Source: Acidovorax sp. CF316
GTDB lineage: Bacteria > Pseudomonadota > Gammaproteobacteria > Burkholderiales > Burkholderiaceae_C
Direction of reading: 5' to 3'
Length of the DNA stretch: 32,012 nucleotides
NCBI RefSeq assembly: GCF_000276605.1
Contig: NZ_AKJX01000204.1
Location: 1 to 32,012 of the forward strand
Part shown: positions 6,852 to 14,469 of the stretch, piece by piece
Layout of the letters: each line of letters starts with the position of its first letter
Position numbering within the stretch: position 1 is the first letter of the stretch
Translations under genes and position numbers: made by a program
The notes under the pieces: generated by a model
Told to the model about the DNA's origin: nothing
Databases searched by the model: none
Seen by the model: only the letters and a program-made list of their open reading frames with translations

Positions 6852-8404
6852 ATCCTGGGCGCCGGCACGCTGCCCAGCACTTTCTCGATCTCCAGGCCAA
6901 TGGCCAGCAACCGGCGGTCGCTGCCCACCGGGCCGTCAATCTCCAGCCCCACGGGCAGGCCCGCGCTGGTGAGGCCTGCGGGCACCGAGAGGCCCGGTAT
7001 GCCGGCATTGCTGCCAGGGTCGGTGTTGCGGATGAAGGTGGCAAACGTGTCCGCATCCGCGCCGCCGTTGAGCTTGACGGTGGACGAGCCCTTGGCCTTG
7101 TCCATGGGCACGGCGGGCAGCGGCGTGGTGGGGAACAGCAGGGCATCGAGGCGGCCCTGCGCAAAGGTGCTGGCATACAGCGCCTGCAACTGCGGCCGGT
7201 GCACGGCCATGGCCTCGGGGTAGGCCGGGCCGAAGGCATCGGCCTTGATCGCACCGAAGGCGCCCTGCACATCGGGGCTTGCGACCTGGGCTGCCACCTC
7301 GGCCACCGTCTTCACAGGTGCGTTGTTGGCCGCCAGGTAAGCGGGCAGATCGGCCACGGGCTCGTGCAGCGCGATCTGGAACGACATCTTCTCGTTGAGC
7401 GGCAGCAACTGCGCCATGTCCACCTCCACCAGCGTGGCGCCGGCCGCGCGCAGTTTGGCCAGCGCTGCGTTCACCACGGCAGCCAGCGATGCGTCGAGCC
7501 CCGCCCACAGCGGCCGCGGCAGGCCCAGGCGCACACGCGCCAGGGGCATGGCGGGCAGGCTGGCATCGCCGGTGATCACCGCGTCGAGCAGGGCCACGTC
7601 GGCCACGGTGCGGCCCATGGGGCCCACGGTGTCGCGCGTGTGGCTGATGGGCACCACGGCCAGTGGGTCGTGGTAGCGGCGCTCGGCCCCGCCATTGCCC
7701 ACCGAGGGGCGCAGCCCCACGATGCCGCACAGGGCCGCCGGCACGCGGGTGGAGCCGCCCGTGTCCGTGCCCAGGCCGGCCGCCACCATGCGCGCGGCAA
7801 TGGCCGCCGCGGTGCCGCCCGACGAACCGCCTGGGATGCGCGTGGGGTCGTACGGGTTGCCCACGGCGCCCGCGAACGGCGCGAAGTTGGTGCTGGTGAT
7901 GCCGAAGGCCAGCTCGTGCAGGTTGGCCTTGCCCAGCACGATCACACCCGCGTCGATGAGCTTTTGCAGCGAGGGCGCCGTGCGCGGTGGCTTGAAGCCC
8001 TGCAGCGCAGGCGTGCCACCGGTGGTGGGCAGGTCGGCCGTGTTGATGTTGTCCTTGACCACGATCACCAGGCCCGCCAGCGGGCCGAGCGCGGCGCCCG
8101 AGGCGCGTGCCGCGTCGATGCGCCGCGCGGCGGCCAGGGCGCCGGCTTCGTCGAGCGTGATGAGGGCGTTGAGCGACTGAAGCGCCCTGGCACGCGCCAC
8201 CAGCGCGGCCACATAGTCCACGGCCTTGATCTGGCCGCCCTTGATCTGCGCAATGGCCTGGGCAGAGGTCAGCTGGGTGGGGTCCGACGGCGTGGAGGCC
8301 GTGCTTGCGCACGCGGCCAGCCAAGCCGGGGCGCTGAGGGTGCCGGCCAGCGCGCCAGCGTGTTGCAGAAATTGGCGGCGGGGCTCGGGCGAGGGGTGGC
8401 TCAT
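6848..8404 (-). CDS. Exported amidase, amidase-signature family
   Basis: 518 residues from ATG 8404, chosen because CAGGAG lies about 7 nt upstream; an in-frame ATG at 8431 lacks one. The N-terminus has a twin-arginine pattern (EPRRQFLQHAG) and a lipobox-like LAACAS, so it is probably exported and perhaps lipid-anchored. The Ser-cisSer-Lys triad is visible: lysine in VVKDNINT, the GGSSGG stretch, and the nucleophilic serine in GTDTGGSTRVPAAL. The family (indoleacetamide hydrolase, mandelamide hydrolase, GatA-like) cleaves amides to acid and ammonia. It follows the P450 gene on the same strand (111-nt gap), suggesting a shared catabolic role. Substrate not predictable. Confidence 0.9.
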   Translation of the reverse strand: MSHPSPEPRRQFLQHAGALAGTLSAPAWLAACASTASTPSDPTQLTSAQAIAQIKGGQIKAVDYVAALVARARALQSLNALITLDEAGALAAARRIDAARASGAALGPLAGLVIVVKDNINTADLPTTGGTPALQGFKPPRTAPSLQKLIDAGVIVLGKANLHELAFGITSTNFAPFAGAVGNPYDPTRIPGGSSGGTAAAIAARMVAAGLGTDTGGSTRVPAALCGIVGLRPSVGNGGAERRYHDPLAVVPISHTRDTVGPMGRTVADVALLDAVITGDASLPAMPLARVRLGLPRPLWAGLDASLAAVVNAALAKLRAAGATLVEVDMAQLLPLNEKMSFQIALHEPVADLPAYLAANNAPVKTVAEVAAQVASPDVQGAFGAIKADAFGPAYPEAMAVHRPQLQALYASTFAQGRLDALLFPTTPLPAVPMDKAKGSSTVKLNGGADADTFATFIRNTDPGSNAGIPGLSVPAGLTSAGLPVGLEIDGPVGSDRRLLAIGLEIEKVLGSVPAPRI

Positions 8405-8413
8405 GAAGGCGCT

Positions 8414-8443
8414 CCTGAAGGTCGATGACATGGAGCCTTCAGG
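8414..8443 (-). promoter_or_regulatory. Hairpin overlapping the amidase ribosome-binding site
   Basis: CCTGAAGG (8414-8421) and CCTTCAGG (8436-8443) are perfect complements with a 14-nt loop. On the minus strand the downstream arm runs into the amidase Shine-Dalgarno AGGAG. The loop carries GCTCC, which could pair instead with GGAGC of the same ribosome site, so alternative folds are possible. Regulatory use is inference. Confidence 0.4.
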
Positions 8444-8515
8444 TTATCGGCGGTGCCCCGCGTGCGGTATCCCCAGGATTGAGGAGGCGGACTCCCAACG
8501 GGGTCGCGCCTCCCC

Positions 8516-10852
8516 TCAAAGGAACAGGATGACCCGCTCCCCCGCTGCCCGCGAGCAGCAGGCCATCATGCGCTGGTTGGCCTGGCGCTCGGTCTTGGTG
8601 AGCACCTTGTCGCGGTGGTCGATGTCGCCGCCGGCCACCTGCACCTCGCAGGCGCCGCACAGGCCCTCGCCGCAGTCGCAGGGCACATCCACGCCCGCAG
8701 CCTGCAGCGCCTGCAGCAGGGTCTGGTGGCGCGGCACTTCGATGGTGAGGCCCGAGTCCTTGAGCTCGGCGGTGAACGCGTGCTCCTTGCTCGGGTCCAG
8801 CGCCGCGTTGTCGGTGCTGAAGTGCTCGAAGCGCAGCACGCCCTCGGGCCAGTGCTCGGCCAGTGTTTCGAGTTCGGCGATCAGCCGGTCCGGCCCGCAG
8901 GCGTAGACGCGGGTGGCGCCGTCCACGTGCCGCAGCAGCGCGGGGAGGTCCATGCGCTGGCCCTCGGCCTTGATGTGCAGGGTGGCATGGCCGGCGTGGT
9001 CCTTGAGCACGCGGCTCAGCAAGGCCATGTTCTGGCGCGAGCGGCCCGCGTAGTGCAGCTCGTACGACAGGCCCAAGGCCTTGAGCCGGTCCGCCATGGC
9101 CAGGATGGGCGTGATGCCGATGCCCGCGGCCAGCAGCACGTGGTGAGCACCCGCTTCGTCGATGCGGAACAGATTCTTGGGCCCGGCCAGCTGGATTTCG
9201 TCGCCCGGCTGCAGGGTGTCGCAGAAGTGCCGCGAGCCGCCGCGCCCGCCTTCCTCGCGCTGCACCACGATCTCGTAGCAGCCCGGGTGCGCGCCCGCGC
9301 CGCACAGCGAGTACTTGCGGCGGTGGCCCCCGGCGATCAGGTCGATGTGCGAGCCCGCGGTCCATGTGGGCAGGGGCGTGCTGCCTGCGGCGGCGATGAT
9401 GAAGCGGTAGAGGCCATCGCCCTCGGCCAGCTTGTCCTTGACGACCACGGCGCGGGCGATGCCATCCTTGGGCGGTGGGCCGATCTGGAACTTGGCGAGG
9501 ACGGCAGGTGCCTTGTCGGCTTGGCGCTCGGGGTTCTGCAGCGGATCCCACTGCACCCACAGCGCCGACGGGCCGCGGAACGAGGTGTTCGACAGGAACT
9601 CGAATTGCTGCCCGTCGACGAGTGCGATGTGCGGCAGGCGGCGCACGAATTCCTCGAGGAAGATGCGCATCTGCATGCGCCCGATGTTCTTGCCCATGCA
9701 CTGGTGTGCGCCGTAGCCGAAGGTCAGGTGCTCCACCGCATTCTCGCGGTGCAGGTCCACCCGGTCCGGGTCCTCGAAGTGGCTGGCGTCCGCATTGGCC
9801 GAGGCCTGGAACAGCAGCAGCTTGCCGCCCTTGGGGATCTTCACGCCGCCGACCACGGTGTCGCGCGTGGCCATGCGCCGCCAGGCGATGATGGAGCCCG
9901 CCACGCGCAGGCATTCCTCCACCGCGTTGGGGATCAGCGCGGGCTGTGCGCAGATCTCCTCCCAGGCATGGCGGTGCGAGAGCAGGGTCATGAAGGCGTT
10001 GGCCGTGGCGTTCGACGTGGTCTCGTGCGCGGCGGCCAGGATGGCCATCATCATCGAGCGCAGGTAGGACTCGGTCACGATGTCCGGGTGCGCGTGGTGC
10101 TGGCGGATGGAGTCGTACATCCAGCCCTCGCCGTCGGGGCTGGCCATCATGGTACCCAGGATGCCCTGGGCCGTCTGCCAGAAGCGGCCCACGTTGTGGG
10201 CAATCTCCAGTTGCTCCTGCGCCGTGGGCCGGCCCCAGGTATTGAGGGTGTGCGCCACCGCGAAGTTGCGCAGCTGCTCGGCCCCTTCGTCCGGCACGCC
10301 CAGGAAGTGCAGCGCGATGGTCAGCGGAATCTCGTAGAACATCTCCGCCACCAGGTCCGCGCGGCCCTTGTCCACGAAGCGGTCCATGTACTTGCGCGCC
10401 AGTTCGCGGATGGGCTGCTCGTAGTGCATCAGGCGCTCGGGCATGAAGGCGTCCATCAGCAAGCGCCGGCGTGCCATGTGGTCGGGCTCGTCCTCGTTGA
10501 CCATGGTGCGGTTCATCGCGAAGCCATAGCTTTTCAGGATGGCCATCACCTCGTCGGTCGCGGGCGTGATCTTCTCCAGCGCGACCGAGGGCGAGAACAG
10601 GAGGTTGTCGCGGAACACCGCCTTCACGTCCTCGTAGCGCGTCACCACCCAGTAGCCCAGCTCGGGACTGTAGAAGACCGGCTCCTCCTCGCGCGCCCAG
10701 CGCACCACCTCGGCCGGGTCCTGCTGGTAGCTGGGTGCGAATGGGTCGAACGCCGCCGCGCGCGCGCTCACGGGGCAACCCGTAGGGCTCTTCAAGGCGG
10801 CGGCCATCGCCGCATGGTCGACCGGGCAGCGGGAGGCGGCGGGGGCAGTCAT
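8516..10852 (-). CDS. Self-sufficient cytochrome P450 (CYP116B-like P450-FMN reductase-ferredoxin fusion)
   Basis: 778 residues from ATG 10852, with AAAGGAG 7 nt upstream. Three modules are in one chain. A P450 domain (about 1-435) has the I-helix oxygen-activation motif AAHETTS (274-280) and the haem-thiolate loop FGYGAHQCMG (C385). A phthalate-dioxygenase-reductase-type domain (about 455-690) has FMN-binding RKYSLCG (512-518), the NAD(P)H-binding AAGIGITP (575-582) and YACGPD (650-655). A C-terminal plant-type [2Fe-2S] ferredoxin has C727-x4-C732-x2-C735 and a last cysteine at C765/C766. This is the P450RhF/CYP116B architecture, able to hydroxylate substrates without separate redox partners. 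Length fits the family. It lies between an IclR regulator and an amidase on the same strand. Known relatives attack thiocarbamates and aromatic ethers; the substrate here is unknown. Confidence 0.95.
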   Translation of the reverse strand: MTAPAASRCPVDHAAMAAALKSPTGCPVSARAAAFDPFAPSYQQDPAEVVRWAREEEPVFYSPELGYWVVTRYEDVKAVFRDNLLFSPSVALEKITPATDEVMAILKSYGFAMNRTMVNEDEPDHMARRRLLMDAFMPERLMHYEQPIRELARKYMDRFVDKGRADLVAEMFYEIPLTIALHFLGVPDEGAEQLRNFAVAHTLNTWGRPTAQEQLEIAHNVGRFWQTAQGILGTMMASPDGEGWMYDSIRQHHAHPDIVTESYLRSMMMAILAAAHETTSNATANAFMTLLSHRHAWEEICAQPALIPNAVEECLRVAGSIIAWRRMATRDTVVGGVKIPKGGKLLLFQASANADASHFEDPDRVDLHRENAVEHLTFGYGAHQCMGKNIGRMQMRIFLEEFVRRLPHIALVDGQQFEFLSNTSFRGPSALWVQWDPLQNPERQADKAPAVLAKFQIGPPPKDGIARAVVVKDKLAEGDGLYRFIIAAAGSTPLPTWTAGSHIDLIAGGHRRKYSLCGAGAHPGCYEIVVQREEGGRGGSRHFCDTLQPGDEIQLAGPKNLFRIDEAGAHHVLLAAGIGITPILAMADRLKALGLSYELHYAGRSRQNMALLSRVLKDHAGHATLHIKAEGQRMDLPALLRHVDGATRVYACGPDRLIAELETLAEHWPEGVLRFEHFSTDNAALDPSKEHAFTAELKDSGLTIEVPRHQTLLQALQAAGVDVPCDCGEGLCGACEVQVAGGDIDHRDKVLTKTERQANQRMMACCSRAAGERVILFL

Positions 10853-10865
10853 CGTGAATCTCCTT

Positions 10866-10886
10866 TTGCGTAAATGTATTACGCAA
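10866..10886. promoter_or_regulatory. Candidate IclR operator upstream of the P450 gene
   Basis: A perfect dyad: TTGCGTAA (10866-10873) and TTACGCAA (10879-10886) around a 5-nt centre. It lies 14 nt before the P450 start codon and just downstream of the IclR stop. A second dyad, GCAAT-N3-ATTGC (10883-10895), overlaps it. The half-site TTACGCA recurs in front of the TctC/IclR divergent promoter. IclR proteins bind short AT-edged palindromes, so this is the best operator candidate in the window. Confidence 0.6.
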
Positions 10887-10907
10887 TCTGATTGCAAAGA
10901 TTCGGGT

Positions 10908-11720
10908 TTACCCTGGGTTTCCTTGGTAGCCCATGGCCCGGCTGATCAATCGGGCCTCCTGCAGCAAGGCGGGGCAGATGGCGCCGTCGGGCCGCAGGTC
11001 GAAACCGCCCGTGGCGCCCAGGGTGGTCAGGCAGGCACAGACATTGCCGGTGGCGTCGAAGACCGGCGCGGCGAGTGCGCTGATGCCCTTGAGCAGCGAG
11101 TCATTGGCCATGGCCCAGCCCCGCGCGCGCACCTGCTGGCGCAACTGCTCCACCGGCCGGGTGCCATCGAGCTGCGAGCGCCGCTCGGCAGAGGCCTCGG
11201 CCAACTCCTGCTCGGCCATGTCGATCACCAGCCGGTCGTTGGAGAAACCCAGGAACACCCGGCCCGTGGCCGACCACAGCGTGGAGAGCACCGAGCCCGC
11301 GCGGATGTTCACCGTGACGGGCAGGGTGGGCTCTTCCATGCGCAGCACGGTGGCCCCCTTGTTGCCCATCACGGCCAGGAAGGCGGTGACTTCCAGTGCC
11401 TGGCGCAGCCTTTGCAGGGAGGCCTCGCCCAGGCGGATGGGATCGCACTGGCGCAGGGCCGCCAGGCCGATGGCAATCGACTCCTGGGCCAGGTAGTAGT
11501 GCTGGTTGACGGGCGACTGCTCGACAAAGCCCTGCTGGCACAGGCTGGCGAGGTAGCGGTGCACCTTGGCGGGGCTCTCGTCGACCTCGGCGGCCGTGGC
11601 GGTCAGGCTGGCGGCGCCGCCCAGGCGGGTCAGCGCCTTGAGGACGCTGAGCCCCATTTCGGCGGACTGGACCCGTTGCCGGCGGTCGGCCACCCGGGCC
11701 GTGGAAGGGGATGTGCTCAT
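10908..11720 (-). CDS. IclR-family transcriptional regulator
   Basis: 270 residues from ATG 11720. The N-terminal winged helix-turn-helix (about 17-75) includes SAEMGLSVLKALTRLGG and DESPAKVHRYLASLCQQGFV. The rest is the IclR effector-binding domain, with the typical pattern of GWAMANDSLLKGISALAAPV and a C-terminal CACLTTLG segment. It is divergent from the TctC gene and directly upstream of the P450 gene on the same strand, so it plausibly controls both directions: uptake on the right, oxidation and amide cleavage on the left. The effector would be the substrate or an intermediate. Confidence 0.93.
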   Translation of the reverse strand: MSTSPSTARVADRRQRVQSAEMGLSVLKALTRLGGAASLTATAAEVDESPAKVHRYLASLCQQGFVEQSPVNQHYYLAQESIAIGLAALRQCDPIRLGEASLQRLRQALEVTAFLAVMGNKGATVLRMEEPTLPVTVNIRAGSVLSTLWSATGRVFLGFSNDRLVIDMAEQELAEASAERRSQLDGTRPVEQLRQQVRARGWAMANDSLLKGISALAAPVFDATGNVCACLTTLGATGGFDLRPDGAICPALLQEARLISRAMGYQGNPG

Positions 11721-11763
11721 GGTGTTTTGCTGGTGGACCTAGGGTAAACGCTGCCCCGGTTTA

Positions 11764-11790
11764 TTACGCATAGCGGAGTAACATCACGCA
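11764..11790. promoter_or_regulatory. Repeated half-sites in the IclR/TctC divergent region
   Basis: TTACGCA (11764-11770) and TCACGCA (11784-11790) are direct repeats exactly 20 nt apart, about two helical turns. The first is identical to the half-site of the palindrome in front of the P450 gene. They lie in the 95-nt gap between iclR and tctC. Binding by the IclR protein is inferred from the shared sequence. Confidence 0.4.
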
Positions 11791-11815
11791 GATATTAATC
11801 CCCTGAGGTGCAGAC

Positions 11816-12796
11816 ATGTTGAAGAATCGACGCTTGTTGGCTGGAATGCTCGCCCTGCCGGCCTTGCTGGCATGGGCCGCCCCGGCCAGCGCGCAAACCT
11901 ACCCGGCCAAGGCCATCCGCTGGCTGGTGCCGTACCCGGCGGGCGGCGGTTCCGATTTTCTCGCGCGCACGGTGGGCCAGCAGCTCTCGACGCAGATCGG
12001 CCAGCCGGTGCTGATCGACAACAAGCCCGGTGGCAACACGGCCATTGCAGCGGTGGAGACGGGCCGCGCCGCGCCTGACGGCTACACCATCCTGTCGGCC
12101 GACAACGGCACCATGGTGTTCAACCCCGCGCTGTACAGCAAGCTCACCTACAACCCCAGCAAGGACCTGCTGCCCGTGACGCTGATGGGCAGGTTCCCGA
12201 TGATCCTGGTGGTCAACCCGGGTGCTGACTTCAAGGACGCCAAGGACTTCGTTGCCAAGGCCAAGGCCAAGCCCGGCGCCATGAGCTTCGGCTCGGCCGG
12301 CGCGGGCAGCCCGCACCACCTGGCGATGGAGCTATTGAAGGTCGATGCCGGCCTGTTCATGACCCATATCCCCTACCGCGGCGCTGCGCCCGCGCTGACC
12401 GACCTGGCCGGCGGCCAGATCCCCGCGATGATGGTCGACCTGGCCGCCGGCGGCGCCTTCATCAAGGCCGGCAAGGTGCGCCCCCTGGCCGTGGCCAGCG
12501 CCAAGCGGCTTCCGCAGCTGCCCGATGTGCCGACCTTTGCCGAACTGGGCTTCAAGAACGTCGAGGCGTCTGCCCAGGTGGGCATCGTCGCCCCCGCAGG
12601 CACGCCTGCGGACGTGGTGGCTGCACTGCAAAAGCAGGTGGCTGCCGCCATCAACCAGCCCGCGGTCAAGCAAAAGCTGGTGGACTTCGGCATCGAGCCC
12701 GTGGCCAGCACGCCGGCCCAGTATGCAGACCTGATCCGCACCGAGACGGACCGGTGGCACAAGCTGATCAAGGCGCAGCGCATCACCCTGGACTGA
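11816..12796 (+). CDS. Bug/TctC-family tripartite tricarboxylate transporter substrate-binding protein
   Basis: 326 residues from ATG 11816, with GAGG 7 nt upstream. A clear Sec signal peptide ends ...APASAQ (cut near residue 26). The mature protein starts TYPAKAIRWLVPYPAGGGSD, the hallmark of the Bug receptor family, and continues with PVLIDNKPGGNTAIA, MSFGSAGAGSPHHLAMELLK and the C-terminal AGTPADVVAALQKQV. These periplasmic receptors bind carboxylates, aromatic acids, amides and other small acids. Comamonadaceae and Bordetella carry many orphan copies, and no TctA/TctB membrane genes are visible here either. It is divergent from the IclR regulator, so the ligand probably relates to the P450/amidase pathway. 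Confidence 0.93.
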   Translation: MLKNRRLLAGMLALPALLAWAAPASAQTYPAKAIRWLVPYPAGGGSDFLARTVGQQLSTQIGQPVLIDNKPGGNTAIAAVETGRAAPDGYTILSADNGTMVFNPALYSKLTYNPSKDLLPVTLMGRFPMILVVNPGADFKDAKDFVAKAKAKPGAMSFGSAGAGSPHHLAMELLKVDAGLFMTHIPYRGAAPALTDLAGGQIPAMMVDLAAGGAFIKAGKVRPLAVASAKRLPQLPDVPTFAELGFKNVEASAQVGIVAPAGTPADVVAALQKQVAAAINQPAVKQKLVDFGIEPVASTPAQYADLIRTETDRWHKLIKAQRITLD

Positions 12797-12860
12797 ACCC
12801 CGCTCCTGGCAAGACCCCATAGCCCCTACTGGTTTGCACCGGGCCTGGTGCCATCGTGCC

Positions 12861-12910
12861 ACTCTCCGTTACAGTTGAAAACCCATCAGTTCAACTCAAT
12901 ACCGGAGAGT
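12861..12910 (+). promoter_or_regulatory. Nested inverted repeats burying the ribosome site of the second MBL gene
   Basis: Outer arms ACTCTCCG (12861-12868) and CGGAGAGT (12903-12910) and inner arms AGTTGAA (12873-12879) and TTCAACT (12890-12896) are both perfect. They are separated by a small internal loop and closed by a 10-nt loop. The outer right arm contains the only Shine-Dalgarno (GGAGAG) for ATG 12914, so the folded RNA would hide it. This looks like a translational control hairpin (thermometer or ligand switch). A DNA operator is the alternative. Confidence 0.5.
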
Positions 12911-12913
12911 TTC

Positions 12914-13885
12914 ATGCTGTCACGTCGCCATTTTCTGGGTGCTGGGCTTGCCGCCCCTGCCATTTACGCGGCGGGCTCGTTCGTGCCCGTGTGGGCGCAG
13001 AACGCGCCCAACTTTGGTACGCCCACCCTGCCCAACCCCGGCTTCCGGCGCATGAAGGTGGGCGATGTGGAGGTGGTGGCGCTGGTCGATGGCATCACGC
13101 GCCGCCCGCTGGGTGAGGAGTTCGTGAAGAACGCGCCGCTGGCCGAAGTGCGTGCGCTGCTCACCTCGCAGGGCCTGCCCACGGACTACATCGACGTGCC
13201 CTACACCCCCTTCCTGGTGGTGGCAGGCGGGCGCAAGATCCTGATCGACACGGGCCTGGGCGAGTTTGGCGGGCCTACCACCGGCAAGCTGCTGGAGAGC
13301 CTGGCCGCTGCAGGCCTGAAGGCCGATGACATCGACACCGTGCTCATCAGCCACTACCACGGCGACCACATCAACGGCATTCGCAACAAGGCGGGCGCGC
13401 TGACCTTCCCCAAGGCCAAGGTGCTGGTGCCGGCTGCCGAGCATGCCTTCTGGATGGACGATGCCCGCATGGCGGCCGCTCCTGCAGGCATGAAAGGCGC
13501 CTTCGAGAACGTGCGCCGCACTTTTGCAACCATGCCGGCCGACACGCTGGTGCAGTTCGGCGCGGGCACCGAAGTGGCGCCAGGCATCCAGTCCGTGGCG
13601 GCCTATGGGCACACGCCGGGCCACACCCTGTTCGAGCTCAAGTCCGCCGGCCAGAACTTCTTTTACGTGGCCGACCTGACCAATGTGCCGGCCCTGTTCG
13701 CACGCAACCCCGACTGGGCCGTGACCTTCGACATGGATGCCGAGGCCGCGCGCAAGGTGCGGCGCGAGGTGTTCCAGCGCATTACTGCCAGCAGTGCCAT
13801 GCTGGGGGGCTTCCACTTCCCGTTCCCGGCATTCGGGCGCATGGCTGCATCGGGCAATGGCTATGCCTTCCAGCCCGCAGCCTGA
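12914..13885 (+). CDS. Exported MBL-fold hydrolase, second copy
   Basis: 323 residues from ATG 12914. The N-terminus MLSRRHFLGAGLAAPAI is a twin-arginine-type signal, cut near VWAQ (about 29). The metal motif SHYHGDH gives H147, H149, D151 and H152. It is followed by YGHTPGH (231-237), VADLTN (D254) and a late GGFHFPFP (H301), so the dinuclear site is complete. Family resemblance is to secreted methyl parathion hydrolase/lactonase-like enzymes. It shares layout and motif spacing with the MBL protein at 4075-5076 but differs in sequence and export route. Its leader can fold into a hairpin covering the ribosome site. A histidine-phosphatase-like gene overlaps its 3' end. Substrate unknown. Confidence 0.9.
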   Translation: MLSRRHFLGAGLAAPAIYAAGSFVPVWAQNAPNFGTPTLPNPGFRRMKVGDVEVVALVDGITRRPLGEEFVKNAPLAEVRALLTSQGLPTDYIDVPYTPFLVVAGGRKILIDTGLGEFGGPTTGKLLESLAAAGLKADDIDTVLISHYHGDHINGIRNKAGALTFPKAKVLVPAAEHAFWMDDARMAAAPAGMKGAFENVRRTFATMPADTLVQFGAGTEVAPGIQSVAAYGHTPGHTLFELKSAGQNFFYVADLTNVPALFARNPDWAVTFDMDAEAARKVRREVFQRITASSAMLGGFHFPFPAFGRMAASGNGYAFQPAA

Positions 13886-14465
13886 GGCGGTCGTTGGCCG
13901 GCGCGCCCTGCTGGGCGCAGGGCTGGCGTGGACCACGCTGCATGCTTGGGCCGCCCAGGACTCCGACGCCGATGCCCTGCTGCGCAAGGGCGGGGTGGTG
14001 GCTGCGTTCCGCCATGCGCTGGCACCGGGCACCTTCGATCCACCGGGGTTTCGCCTGGGCGATTGCGGCACGCAGCGCAACCTCAGCGAAGAAGGGCGCG
14101 AGCAAGCACGGCGCACCGGGGTGTGGTTCAGGGAGCGCCAGTTGCAGCCGTCCAAGGTGCTTTCGAGCCCCTGGTGCCGCTGCATCGACAGTGCTACTCT
14201 GGCATTTGCCGCGCCCCAGGTGTGGCCCGCGCTGGGTTCGCCGCGCGGCGCGCCGGAGACTACCGGTGCCAGCCATCTGCGCGAGCTGCGCCAGGCGCTG
14301 GTGGCCGCGTCGGCACGGCGCGGTGGCTTCGAGGCCTGGTTCACCCACATGTTCGTGCTGTCCGATCTGGCCAGCACCAACACCAGCTCGGGCGAGGCGC
14401 TGATCCTGCGTGCAGACCGCAGCGGCAAGACCGAGGTGCTGGCCCGCCTGCAGGTCCAGGGCTGA
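13857..14465 (+). CDS. Exported histidine phosphatase family protein
   Basis: About 202 residues from ATG 13857, or 200 from ATG 13863. Both starts overlap the end of the MBL gene by 20-30 nt, which suggests translational coupling. The N-terminus contains GRRALLGAGLAWTTLHAWA, a twin-arginine-like export signal. Phosphatase motifs are RH (52-53, FRHALAPG), NLSEEGREQARR, SSPWCRC (catalytic-site arginine R108) and FTH (H164). The usual RHG is RHA here, as in several periplasmic members. Expected to remove phosphate from a small molecule, or to be a non-enzymatic relative. The gene ends 4 nt from the convergent fnr gene. Confidence 0.8.
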   Translation: MAMPSSPQPEAVVGRRALLGAGLAWTTLHAWAAQDSDADALLRKGGVVAAFRHALAPGTFDPPGFRLGDCGTQRNLSEEGREQARRTGVWFRERQLQPSKVLSSPWCRCIDSATLAFAAPQVWPALGSPRGAPETTGASHLRELRQALVAASARRGGFEAWFTHMFVLSDLASTNTSSGEALILRADRSGKTEVLARLQVQG

Positions 14466-14469
14466 TGTT

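Noticed and set aside
8405..8431. Upstream ATG (8431) as amidase start
   Set aside because: It lacks a ribosome site and would put extra residues before the twin-arginine motif; ATG 8404 has CAGGAG at good distance.
8481..8513. GGAGGCG/CGCCTCC hairpin near the P450 stop as a terminator
   Set aside because: No T-run on the minus strand and it overlaps the end of the gene region; more likely chance pairing in GC-rich DNA.
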